A stretch of 35,786 bases of DNA, taken from the NCBI RefSeq assembly GCF_002902565.1, contig NZ_PPRC01000028.1, positions 1-35,786 of the forward strand, written 5' to 3'. A program made the position numbers and the translations under genes. Positions 16,279 to 23,763 of this stretch are shown here, piece by piece (position 1 is the stretch's first letter; the number at the start of each line of letters is the position of its first letter). Under the pieces are notes generated by a model that saw only the letters and a list, made by a program, of their open reading frames with translations, was not told the origin of the DNA and did not search any database. Source of the DNA: Staphylococcus petrasii (GTDB lineage Bacteria > Bacillota > Bacilli > Staphylococcales > Staphylococcaceae).

Positions 16279-17028
16279 TTAGTTCATTGTTAAACCGCCA
16301 TCAACAGTAATGTTTTGTCCTGTAACGCCATTTGCGGCTTCAGAACTTAAGTACGCGACCATATTTGCCACATCTTGAGGTGTTGTCACTTTACGTAATG
16401 GTGTTGTTTGAGCGATTAAATCAAACACTTCTGGTGTTGTTACGGCACTGGCGTCAGTTGTTTTCAATAAACCACCAGAAACCATATTAGCTGTAATGCC
16501 ATATTGACCTAATTCAGCGGCAATATTACGTGTGAAACCGATTAAACCTGCTTTAGCAGTCGTATATTCATGATATGGCACAACAGGGTTTTGGAATAAG
16601 TTCGTACCAATACTAATGATGCTACCAGCGTTACGTTCAATGAATTGAGGAACGACACTTTGAGCGACGTTAAATGCCGCTTTTAAAGTACCATCGATTT
16701 GTTGCTGGTAATCTTCCCAGCTTAAGTCTTTAAAAGCTTTTTGAGCGACGGGATCGAACTTGAAGTTAACCAACGCGTTATTGACTACTACGTCGATTTG
16801 TCCGAAATGAGCTGTTGCTTCTTTAACTAAACGGTCTACTTCTTCACGTTGTGTCACGTCTGCTTGTAGGGCGATTGTGTTGTCGCCTAATTCAGTTGCT
16901 AACTGCTCAGCAGCTTCTTTACTCTTATTGTAATTAATGACAACTTGAAATCCTTGTGACACTAATGTTCTTGCGATGACTGCGCCTAAACCACGGCCGC
17001 CGCCTGTTACTAATACTGTTCTTGCCAT
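16279..17028 (-). CDS. Short-chain dehydrogenase/reductase behind a TPP riboswitch
   Basis: A 249-residue classical SDR resembling FabG-type reductases. It has the nucleotide motif TGGGRGLG (8-15), an NNA segment (83-85), catalytic Tyr155 and Lys159 (YTTAK), and IDGTLKAAFNVAQSV around the active-site Asn helix. The residue 13 before the catalytic Tyr, normally Ser, is Thr142. I chose the ATG at 17028 because GGAGG lies 8 bp before it. An in-frame ATG at 17052 would put that site inside the protein. The gene begins 32 bp after the riboswitch terminator. THI-element-linked oxidoreductases have been noted before (I recall the name oarX, unchecked). The substrate is unknown, and a general fatty-acid role is unlikely given this control. 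Confidence 0.85.
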   Translation of the reverse strand: MARTVLVTGGGRGLGAVIARTLVSQGFQVVINYNKSKEAAEQLATELGDNTIALQADVTQREEVDRLVKEATAHFGQIDVVVNNALVNFKFDPVAQKAFKDLSWEDYQQQIDGTLKAAFNVAQSVVPQFIERNAGSIISIGTNLFQNPVVPYHEYTTAKAGLIGFTRNIAAELGQYGITANMVSGGLLKTTDASAVTTPEVFDLIAQTTPLRKVTTPQDVANMVAYLSSEAANGVTGQNITVDGGLTMN

Positions 17029-17059
17029 TGCACGAGCCTCCATCACTTTCATTTACAGT

Positions 17060-17094
17060 AAAAAATACGCAACCTTCGCTAGGAAAGTTGCGTA
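17060..17094 (-). terminator. Expression-platform terminator of the TPP riboswitch
   Basis: On the minus strand TACGCAAC and GTTGCGTA form the base of a hairpin (17066-17094) followed by six T (17060-17065). Its 5' arm contains ACTTTCCTA (+ strand 17080-17088), the exact complement of TAGGAAAGT in the 3' arm of the aptamer (+ strand 17169-17177). That 9-bp pairing is the antiterminator. TPP binding would keep the aptamer closed and let the terminator form, so the operon is off when TPP is plentiful. Confidence 0.88.
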
Positions 17095-17163
17095 AATAAT
17101 AGATATGTATATATAAGCAAGAGATTGACACACGTGTCATCTCTATCAGCATCTAAAATTTAT

Positions 17164-17256
17164 CCCACACTTTCCTACGCTAGTATGAACTAGTTCAGGT
17201 TCAAAGGGTTCGAGGACGCGCCTCATCTCAGTTAAAAAACACCCCTAGTGCATATA
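17164..17256 (-). ncRNA. TPP (THI-element) riboswitch aptamer
   Basis: Read on the minus strand: CACTAGGGGTG, then CTGAGATGAGG, then ACCCTTTGAACCTGAACTAG, then CTAGCGTAGGAAAGTG. These are the conserved thi-box blocks in order, with a CACT/AGTG closing stem. This RNA class binds thiamine pyrophosphate. The operon behind it holds the SDR and the flavin monooxygenase instead of known thiamine synthesis or transport genes. Confidence 0.95.
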
Positions 17257-17304
17257 TTAATACTATATTTACAATGTATAATTTTTAAAATTAGAAGTCA
17301 AGAC

Positions 17305-17357
17305 AATTGCAGACAGTAGACCATAGTAGGCCACTGTGCGCCATCTTGCAATTTTTT
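17305..17357 (+). repeat. Structured inverted repeat with T-run between divergent promoters
   Basis: AATTGCA (17305-17311) pairs with TGCAATT (17347-17353), with an inner CAGT/ACTG stem (17314-17317 and 17333-17336) and CC/GG near a short loop. TTTTTT ends it at 17352-17357. No gene precedes it on the plus strand. It could end an antisense or small RNA, or be an operator-like site. The rest of 17260-17560 is AT-rich with nothing else I can name. Confidence 0.5.
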
Positions 17358-17561
17358 GCCGGAAAGGGTGACGATTTATTATAAAATTCATAAGATAATT
17401 AATCTAAATTAATTAAAAATTGAGTTGTAAAATTTATTGAAAATCATTAAAATGAGAAACGCACAAGTTTTCTGATTGGAAAAGTATTAAAAATTATTTT
17501 AATGTAAATGGGTATCATATAGATAGTTTCATAAAATTTTCAATCTGCCAAAGGGGATAGG

Positions 17562-17590
17562 AACGTTAAATGCGAGTTTAACGTTTTTTT
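17562..17590 (+). terminator. Attenuator-like hairpin in the symporter leader
   Basis: AACGTTAAA (17562-17570) and TTTAACGTT (17577-17585) form a perfect 9-bp stem with a 6-nt loop, followed by T to 17590. It lies 58 bp before the symporter start and upstream of its ribosome site. Since no gene precedes it on this strand, it may be a leader terminator controlled by an unseen element. Confidence 0.65.
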
Positions 17591-17647
17591 GTTGCTAAGA
17601 AACACAATTGCAATTCACAAAATCTTTATAAGGAGAGCGAAAGAAGT

Positions 17648-19240
17648 ATGAATTGGATAGCGATCTTATTATTCTTAGGCGTAGTTATCGGTATTAGTGT
17701 TTATGCGTATTGGCGCTCGAAAAAGGTACAAACCGATAGCGCAGACGGCTATTTTATGGGAGGCAATACCTTAACAGGTTTCACAATTGCTTCAACGATT
17801 ATCATGACCAACCTATCGACGGAACAGTTAGTAGGTCAGAATGGTCAAAGTTATGGTAAAGGTATGGAAGTTATGGCATGGGAGATTACTGCTGCCGTAG
17901 CGGTAGTCTTACTAGCATGGGTCTTCCTTCCTAAGTATTTACGTTATGGTGTTTCTACCATTTCTGAATTCTTAGAGATGAGATACGATACATTTACGAA
18001 ACGCTTTGTATCCATCCTATTTATCTTTACGTACGTTGTATCATTTATGCCAGTCGTTTTATATTCAGGTTCTTTAGTATTTAATAAAATGTTCCACGTG
18101 GGAGATTATTTAGGCGTAAGTGACACGACAGCCACTATTATTATTTCACTAACAATTGGTATTATTGGTGTGCTTTACCTCTTCGTAGGTGGTTTATCTA
18201 TAAGCGCATTCAGTGACTCTATTTACGGGATTGGGCTAATTGTCGGTGGCTTAATTGTAACGTTAATTGGTCTACACCATGTAGGTGATGGTGGTTTCGT
18301 TAAAGGTTTCGACCATATCGTTCAACACACGCCAGAGAAACTTAATGCATTCGGCGAAGTAGATTCAGATATCGTCCCATGGCCAACATTATTCTTTGGT
18401 ATGTTTTTCAATAACTTATTCTTCTGGTGTGCGAACCAAATGATCGTTCAAAAAGCACTAGCCGCTAAAAATTTACAAGAATCACAAAAAGGTGCCATTT
18501 ACTTAAGTATCTTTAAAATATTTGGCCCTATCTTCACAGTAATTCCTGGTATCATTGCATATAATTATTTCAATGGTGGCATCGATAAAAATGACAATGC
18601 GTATCCAGCATTAATCCAAAGCATTCTACCAGATTGGTCATTAGGACTCTTTGGGGCTGTTATCTTTGGTGCGATCTTGAGCTCATTTGTCGGTTCATTA
18701 AACAGTACAACAACATTATTCACTTACGATTTCTATAAACCCATCTTCGGTAAGAAAGCATCAGATAAACACATCGCCCGCGTAGGACATATTGCGACAG
18801 TCGTAATTGGTGCTATCTGTGTCGGTCTTTCACCATTCATCTCATTATTCCCAAGCGGTTTATATGCGATTGTACAACAATTTAACGGCGTTTATAGTAT
18901 GCCAGTTCTTGCATTAGTACTTGTGGCATTCTTCTCTAGACGTACCTCTAAGTTAGGCGCTAAAGTAGCACTGTTTACACATATTATTTTATATGTCATT
19001 GTAAGCTTGGCGTTCCCACAAATTAATTATCTTTATACATTTAGCGTCATCTTCTTTATTGATTTAATCATTATAATTATCTTCAATAAATTGAAACCAT
19101 CTAACGAATTTGATTTAAATACAAATAAAGCTAAAGTGGACATCACACCTTGGAAATATCGCTATATCGCAGGCACGATTATTCTTGCTTTAGTCGTGAT
19201 TATTTACATCATCTTCTCACCATTAGTACTGGCTAAATAA
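17648..19240 (+). CDS. Sodium:solute symporter (SSS/SLC5, SglT/YidK-like)
   Basis: A 530-residue SSS-family carrier with about 14 membrane helices. It has a DSADGYFMGGNTLTG segment after helix 1, TIIMTNLSTEQLVGQNGQSY in helix 2, and GAILSSFVGSLNSTTTLFTYDFY, which holds the Ser/Thr residues of the second sodium site. The last helix ends at LVLAK. The closest groups I recognise are the galactose/myo-inositol-like SglT and YidK carriers. AAGGAGAGCG precedes ATG 17648. It is divergent from the TPP-riboswitch operon, with a hairpin terminator in its leader. Substrate could be a sugar, a polyol or another small molecule. A link with the thiamine-controlled genes is possible but not shown. Confidence 0.86.
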   Translation: MNWIAILLFLGVVIGISVYAYWRSKKVQTDSADGYFMGGNTLTGFTIASTIIMTNLSTEQLVGQNGQSYGKGMEVMAWEITAAVAVVLLAWVFLPKYLRYGVSTISEFLEMRYDTFTKRFVSILFIFTYVVSFMPVVLYSGSLVFNKMFHVGDYLGVSDTTATIIISLTIGIIGVLYLFVGGLSISAFSDSIYGIGLIVGGLIVTLIGLHHVGDGGFVKGFDHIVQHTPEKLNAFGEVDSDIVPWPTLFFGMFFNNLFFWCANQMIVQKALAAKNLQESQKGAIYLSIFKIFGPIFTVIPGIIAYNYFNGGIDKNDNAYPALIQSILPDWSLGLFGAVIFGAILSSFVGSLNSTTTLFTYDFYKPIFGKKASDKHIARVGHIATVVIGAICVGLSPFISLFPSGLYAIVQQFNGVYSMPVLALVLVAFFSRRTSKLGAKVALFTHIILYVIVSLAFPQINYLYTFSVIFFIDLIIIIIFNKLKPSNEFDLNTNKAKVDITPWKYRYIAGTIILALVVIIYIIFSPLVLAK

Positions 19241-19248
19241 TGTATAAC

Positions 19249-19293
19249 GTGTACGTTTAAAGTGGTAATTAACATTTAAACGTACACTTTTTG
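19249..19293 (+). terminator. Terminator of the symporter gene
   Basis: GTGTACGTTTAAA (19249-19261) and TTTAAACGTACAC (19275-19287) form a perfect 13-bp stem followed by five T. Confidence 0.93.
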
Positions 19294-19325
19294 CTTATTT
19301 TTGGAAAAAGGAGGGAGTAAACCTG

Positions 19326-20531
19326 ATGTACACGATTGGACTCGTACCTTCGCCTGGTGTGGCACGTAAACATGTCGACCGTGCGATACCCAAGATACAA
19401 GACTTACTGCAACAACGTATTGATAGTAATACTGAGTGGAAGTTCGACATCAAAGTCGACTTATTAATCGGCTCAGCGGAAGATGTGCACGAAAGTATAG
19501 ACAAAGCAGCTGAGTTAAAAAAGAAACACGAATGGGATTTTGTCGTTTGCATTACCGATTTACCAAGTATCTCAGGCAAAAAAGTCGTTATTAGTGACTT
19601 TGATAATGAACAACAAGTCGCAATGGTATCCATGCCATCATTAGGCTGGTTCAATTTAAAACACAAATTAGTTAACAGTATTACGTCATTAATTGAACAA
19701 TTGTACTATGACAAACCTAACCCACATCCCAAAATTTCTATGTTGATTCGTCCGAAAGGAGTGGAACCAAGTGAGGATAATAGTACAAAACAACGTTATA
19801 TCAATCCTTTCCTAGTACTTGGGTGGATTCAACTTATATTAGGATTAACACGGGCGAATGAACCGTGGAAGAATATCTTTAACTTTAAAAAAATCATATC
19901 TGTGGCATTTGCGACAGGGACGTATGTATCTATCTTTTCAATGCCATGGGAATTAAGTGTTCAATATTCTATTTATCGTTTTATCATATTAATGATTATT
20001 GCGATTGTGGGCATGGCAGGTTGGCTACTCTATGCACATCAACTATTTGAACGTAAAACGTCGAAGTCACAACGTGTCTATCGTTATACGTATAACGCTA
20101 CGACGATGCTCACATTAATTTTAATTACATTGATGAACTATGCAATCTTATATGTCTTATTATCTATCAGTATTTCATTATTTGTACCTGTGAGTTTATT
20201 TAATAATTGGACGAGTGCGAACCCGGATTTCACTTTTCAAAATTATTTAAAACTACTATGGTTCGTCGCGTCATTAGGTTTACTCGCTGGCGCAATGGGA
20301 TCTACAGTAGAGGACGAAGAAAAGATTCGACGCATTACGTATTCATATCGCCAGTACCATCGTTATAAAGAAGCGGAACAAGAGCAAGAAGAAGAGGAAG
20401 ACAAACAACAATCTGCATCTCAAGATGAGTCACAACAAGAAGTTGAACAATCTGCTTCAAGTAAAGAAGATAATGATGAAGAACAGCATGAAGGCAAGAA
20501 ACAAGACCATAGAGAGGAGGATGAATCATGA
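19326..20531 (+). CDS. Paired membrane protein A: soluble N-domain plus four helices, unknown
   Basis: A 401-residue protein. Residues 1-130 form an alpha/beta-looking soluble domain with IGLVPSPGVA at the start and the motif EWDFVVCITDLP (69-80). Four membrane helices follow (about 190-208, 216-238, 258-285, 307-325). The last 70 residues are a Glu/Gln/Asp/Lys-rich tail. AAGGAGGG (19309-19316) precedes ATG 19326. It is a diverged paralogue of the next gene, sharing the GLV-PGV start, the WD-VV-ITDLP motif, the AN-P and AFATG/AFTTG segments and the helix layout. I recall relatives in actinobacteria labelled as methylene-tetrahydrofolate dehydrogenases, a label not supported by any motif here. 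Function unknown; two partners of one membrane complex is the simplest idea. Confidence 0.82.
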   Translation: MYTIGLVPSPGVARKHVDRAIPKIQDLLQQRIDSNTEWKFDIKVDLLIGSAEDVHESIDKAAELKKKHEWDFVVCITDLPSISGKKVVISDFDNEQQVAMVSMPSLGWFNLKHKLVNSITSLIEQLYYDKPNPHPKISMLIRPKGVEPSEDNSTKQRYINPFLVLGWIQLILGLTRANEPWKNIFNFKKIISVAFATGTYVSIFSMPWELSVQYSIYRFIILMIIAIVGMAGWLLYAHQLFERKTSKSQRVYRYTYNATTMLTLILITLMNYAILYVLLSISISLFVPVSLFNNWTSANPDFTFQNYLKLLWFVASLGLLAGAMGSTVEDEEKIRRITYSYRQYHRYKEAEQEQEEEEDKQQSASQDESQQEVEQSASSKEDNDEEQHEGKKQDHREEDES

Positions 20532-21643
20532 GTAACAATGAGGAAAAAGTAATCGGATTAGTTGTCGCGCCAGGTGTTACTGAAACCCTAGGCGAAAGTT
20601 TGATTGATGATTTACCAGACATTTTATCGAAGCAACCTAACAATCAAACCGATTGGAAGATTGATCTCGTGGTTGATCCTCTGACTGGTTTTGCAGAATC
20701 TGTAGAAGAAATCTTCAAGAAAACGCAAGATTACCATGATGAAAGACAATGGGATTACGTAGTAGCGATTACCGATTTACCGATGTTTTATCAGCAACAT
20801 GTTCTAGCTTTAGACATTAACAAAAAGAATGGGGCAGCCATTTTTTCATATCCTGCATTTGGATGGCGACCGGTTAAAAACCGTTTCAAGAATGCTATTG
20901 TAGGGATTATTAATGAAGTACATCGTTCAGAAGAACAGCATGAAGAATATGATAATGATAATAGCGTCAAATATTTAATGAGTAAGCAATTTCCTTTCTC
21001 AAGAATTAAAAAAACAGAAATTTATTTAGAGGAAACAGAAACGAAACATATTCGTTATTTATCTAACTCACGTTCTGCAGGCATGATGCGTCTAGTCAGC
21101 GGTATGACCTTCGCGAATAATCCATTAAATATGATGGCAAGTCTTAGTAATATCGTCGCGATTGCGTTTACTACAGGTGCCTTTGGTTTAATCTTCACTA
21201 CCATGTGGCAGATGAGTATGGAATTCTCCATGTGGCGCCTCTTTGGCATATCCGTCATTGCGGTACTAGGCATGTTGATATGGATTATGTTATCCCATGA
21301 TTTATGGGAACCTGTAAAGCAAAGTAAGAACAAACGCATCACGTGGTTATACAATTTAACGACCGTTATGACGTTATTTATTGCTATTATTATTTATTAC
21401 ATTATCTTGTATTTATTATTCTTAATCGCAGAAATCGTGCTATTACCAGCCAATTTCTTAGGACAGCAAGTAGGACTGAAAGGACCAGCAGGTATAGATT
21501 TATATCTCAGCATTCCATGGTTCGCTGCTTCAATTTCTACCGTTGCAGGTGCAATTGGCGCTGGTTTATTAAACGATCAACTCATTAAAGAAAGTACGTA
21601 TGGCTATAGACAACAAATGCGTTATAACGATAGAAATCAATGA
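20528..21643 (+). CDS. Paired membrane protein B: paralogue of A, unknown
   Basis: A 371-residue protein whose ATG overlaps the stop of the previous gene (ATGA), so the two are translationally coupled. GAGAGGAGG precedes it. The soluble N-domain begins EKVIGLVVAPGVTETLG and contains RQWDYVVAITDLP (73-85). Membrane helices lie at about 212-232, 238-260, 280-305 and 325-350. It lacks the long acidic tail of A and ends in YRQQMRYNDRNQ, which resembles the point where A's tail begins. The pairing suggests a heteromeric complex, by inference. No enzyme signature is recognised. Confidence 0.82.
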   Translation: MSNNEEKVIGLVVAPGVTETLGESLIDDLPDILSKQPNNQTDWKIDLVVDPLTGFAESVEEIFKKTQDYHDERQWDYVVAITDLPMFYQQHVLALDINKKNGAAIFSYPAFGWRPVKNRFKNAIVGIINEVHRSEEQHEEYDNDNSVKYLMSKQFPFSRIKKTEIYLEETETKHIRYLSNSRSAGMMRLVSGMTFANNPLNMMASLSNIVAIAFTTGAFGLIFTTMWQMSMEFSMWRLFGISVIAVLGMLIWIMLSHDLWEPVKQSKNKRITWLYNLTTVMTLFIAIIIYYIILYLLFLIAEIVLLPANFLGQQVGLKGPAGIDLYLSIPWFAASISTVAGAIGAGLLNDQLIKESTYGYRQQMRYNDRNQ

Positions 21644-21669
21644 TAGTTAAATAGGATTAAGAGTTTACC

Positions 21670-21714
21670 AAAGCCAGTGGAAGTATGATTACTTCGATTG
21701 GCTTTATTTTTTTA
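21670..21714 (+). terminator. Terminator of the paired membrane protein operon
   Basis: AAAGCCA (21670-21676) with TGGCTTT (21699-21705), and inner GAAGT/ACTTC, then a T-rich run. The 150 bp that follow up to the next gene are AT-rich with nothing else I can name. Confidence 0.9.
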
Positions 21715-21868
21715 ATTATTTTTCCGGGAAAATAAATATAGATAATTTCAAAAAAGTCATTTAAAATTAAGCGTAAATACTACGTGTGTATACATTAAAA
21801 ATAGAAAAACCTTATTTCACACTCAACATTGTTATAACTCTCATCAAGAAGTGAAAGGAAGGTCATTT

Positions 21869-22654
21869 ATGAAATATTGTCCTCAATGTGGAAGTCAAAT
21901 TAACGCTAACCAACGTTTCTGTAACAAATGCGGTCATGATTTAAAAGCATTTGAACAGTATCGAGATAGCGGGATTTATTTCCAACCTCAAACGCCAGAA
22001 CCACCTCAACCAAAGCGCAAAGTTTGGCCATGGGTTGTTATAGGTGTGCTTATCATTGCTATTATCATAGCAAGCTGTCTTACATATTATTTCTTCTTTA
22101 TTAAAGACGAACAACATACGTCAAACGAAACTACCACTACCCAACAAACTTCAAAAGCTGAAAAACAAAAAGATGAACATAAAGCATCCAATGACGCTAA
22201 AAAATCTGAAAAACATGAAACTGAAAAAGAAAAAGAGAACAAAGTTAAATCTCCAAAAATTGATGTCATGAGTGAAGATTTCGAGAGAACCTATATGCAA
22301 AGCAATAATCTAGGTGGATACATGGGCGTGCGTAAAGGTATGACACGTTCAGAAGTTGAAAAACTTGTAGGAAAATCTACCGGTACTTTAAAAGTAGATG
22401 GCTTTAAATGGGAGTCTACTAAATACGGCAATTTAACAGTGGATTATGATAGTAAAGGCGAGGACGGTAAAGTCATAGCAGTCGGTGTATCACCAGACCA
22501 TGTCTCAACGAGTGAATTTCTTGAACGTTATCCCGCGTATGATGATTACAGCGGTTCAGAAATTGTTTATAACAACTTTAAAGGCAATGGTTATTTAGTT
22601 GCCGTAGATATTGATCACGGATATATTGCTAAAATCCAATGTCTTGCTGAATAA
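21869..22654 (+). CDS. Zinc-ribbon single-helix membrane protein 1
   Basis: A 261-residue protein. A C4 zinc ribbon lies at the cytoplasmic N-terminus (Cys4, Cys7, Cys18, Cys21), one membrane helix at about 53-77, then a Lys/Glu/Thr-rich linker (80-130) and an extracellular domain (about 145-261). The domain begins YMGVRKGMTRSEVEKLVGKS, which resembles the start of BamE/SmpA-type folds. ATG 21869 is chosen because AAAGGAAGG (21855-21863) precedes it; a GTG at 21851 lies before that site. The overall plan is like TcaA, a staphylococcal zinc-ribbon membrane protein, though shorter. A paralogue follows after 90 bp. Function unknown; an envelope sensor is a guess. Confidence 0.8.
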   Translation: MKYCPQCGSQINANQRFCNKCGHDLKAFEQYRDSGIYFQPQTPEPPQPKRKVWPWVVIGVLIIAIIIASCLTYYFFFIKDEQHTSNETTTTQQTSKAEKQKDEHKASNDAKKSEKHETEKEKENKVKSPKIDVMSEDFERTYMQSNNLGGYMGVRKGMTRSEVEKLVGKSTGTLKVDGFKWESTKYGNLTVDYDSKGEDGKVIAVGVSPDHVSTSEFLERYPAYDDYSGSEIVYNNFKGNGYLVAVDIDHGYIAKIQCLAE

Positions 22655-22744
22655 AATGTAACGTATCATTTTTTATTTACTAATATCCAAATTTCACAAA
22701 CAACACAGTCCTTAAATCATGAAAAGTGAAAGGTAGATGAATAT

Positions 22745-23566
22745 ATGAAATATTGTCCTCAATGTGGTAGCCCTTTAAAAGAAAATCAACATTTTTGTAA
22801 TCGATGTGGTTGTGATATTCAAAATTTTAAATATGGCTATACCCAAGAAAATAACTATTTTCCACAAGAACCGAAGCGGAAACGTCGTATTTGGCCATTT
22901 GTAGTTGTCGCTATATTCGTTATTGCGGTTATTGTAAGCAGTTGTTTCGCGTATTATCACTTTTTCTTAAAAGGGAATGAACAAGCACAAAGTAAACCGA
23001 CCACTACTCAGCATGTTGCCAAAGAGGAAGAGAAACAAGGGGAACATAAAATTTCAAACGACCCTAAAAAAGCTGAAAAACAAAGAGCAGAAGAAGAAAA
23101 AGAAGAGAAAACAGATAAAGAAAATGCTCCACAACCACCAAAAATTGATGTTCTTAGCAAAAATTTTGAAGAATCATTTATGCATAAAAATACTGTAAAT
23201 GAATACATGGGTGTTCGAAAAGGTATGAAAAAAGAAGAAGTAGAAAAAATGTATGGTAAAGGCGAACCGCTTCCTCATATTGAAGGAATGGATAATGATT
23301 TTATAAGATATGGTAATTTAGCAATTATCTACAATCCTCGTACCCAAGATAATACAGTATGGGGGATTGCTGTAGTGCCTGATAACGTAACTGAAGAAAA
23401 ATTTTTAAATAGATATTTTGCATATGACCACCGTGCAGGATCTGGAGATATTGTTTATGATAGCGATAAACATAATGGTTACAGTATTATTGTTCGAATA
23501 AAAAATGGCAAAGTTGTATTAATAGATTGTGCTCCTGGAGATAGCGGTATTATTGTTGCAGAATAA
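22745..23566 (+). CDS. Zinc-ribbon single-helix membrane protein 2
   Basis: A 273-residue paralogue of the preceding gene: zinc ribbon with Cys4, Cys7, Cys18, Cys21 plus an extra Cys23, membrane helix at about 48-73, a Lys/Glu/Gln-rich linker (80-135), and the extracellular domain starting EYMGVRKGMKKEEVEKMYGK. AAAGGTAG (22728-22735) precedes the ATG. The ribbon and the GMxxxEVEK segment are best kept; the linkers differ. Tandem duplication followed by divergence is clear. No clear terminator separates the two genes, so they are probably cotranscribed. Confidence 0.8.
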   Translation: MKYCPQCGSPLKENQHFCNRCGCDIQNFKYGYTQENNYFPQEPKRKRRIWPFVVVAIFVIAVIVSSCFAYYHFFLKGNEQAQSKPTTTQHVAKEEEKQGEHKISNDPKKAEKQRAEEEKEEKTDKENAPQPPKIDVLSKNFEESFMHKNTVNEYMGVRKGMKKEEVEKMYGKGEPLPHIEGMDNDFIRYGNLAIIYNPRTQDNTVWGIAVVPDNVTEEKFLNRYFAYDHRAGSGDIVYDSDKHNGYSIIVRIKNGKVVLIDCAPGDSGIIVAE

Positions 23567-23576
23567 TTATATTTAG

Positions 23577-23611
23577 AAACCACTTTAGATTAAGGCTAGA
23601 GTGGTTTTTGT
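23577..23611 (+). terminator. Terminator of the zinc-ribbon pair
   Basis: AAACCACT (23577-23584) and AGTGGTTT (23600-23607) with a 15-nt loop, followed by TTTG. Confidence 0.85.
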
Positions 23612-23657
23612 TTATCTTATTGCTCTTTCTTTTCTCAAAGATACTCTTCAAATTCAC

Positions 23658-23686
23658 TTGACTTTCTAAGCAAAACTCGATAAAGT
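23658..23686 (+). promoter_or_regulatory. cysH promoter
   Basis: TTGACT (23658-23663) and TAAAGT (23681-23686) are separated by exactly 17 bp, a good sigma-A promoter. The start of transcription would be near 23693, just before the CymR-like site. Confidence 0.65.
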
Positions 23687-23706
23687 ATTAACATATTATT
23701 CTGACA

Positions 23707-23730
23707 ATTCCGATAGGTATTAGATAAATA
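23707..23730 (+). promoter_or_regulatory. CymR-like operator before cysH
   Basis: ATTCCGATAGGTATTAGATA and the next four bases fit the ATTCC-AT-TA-TA pattern I recall for CymR, the cysteine-metabolism repressor of Bacillus and Staphylococcus. It lies about 14 bp after the predicted transcription start, suited to repression. The same ATTC(C/T)GATAGGT core recurs at 24533. Confidence 0.55.
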
Positions 23731-23763
23731 AATTTGTGAACACTGAGGGGGGACCATAAGTTT

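Noticed and set aside
17029-17052. Longer SDR start at 17052
   Set aside because: The GGAGG ribosome site would fall inside the protein, and the nucleotide-binding strand of the family begins at MARTVLVTGG.
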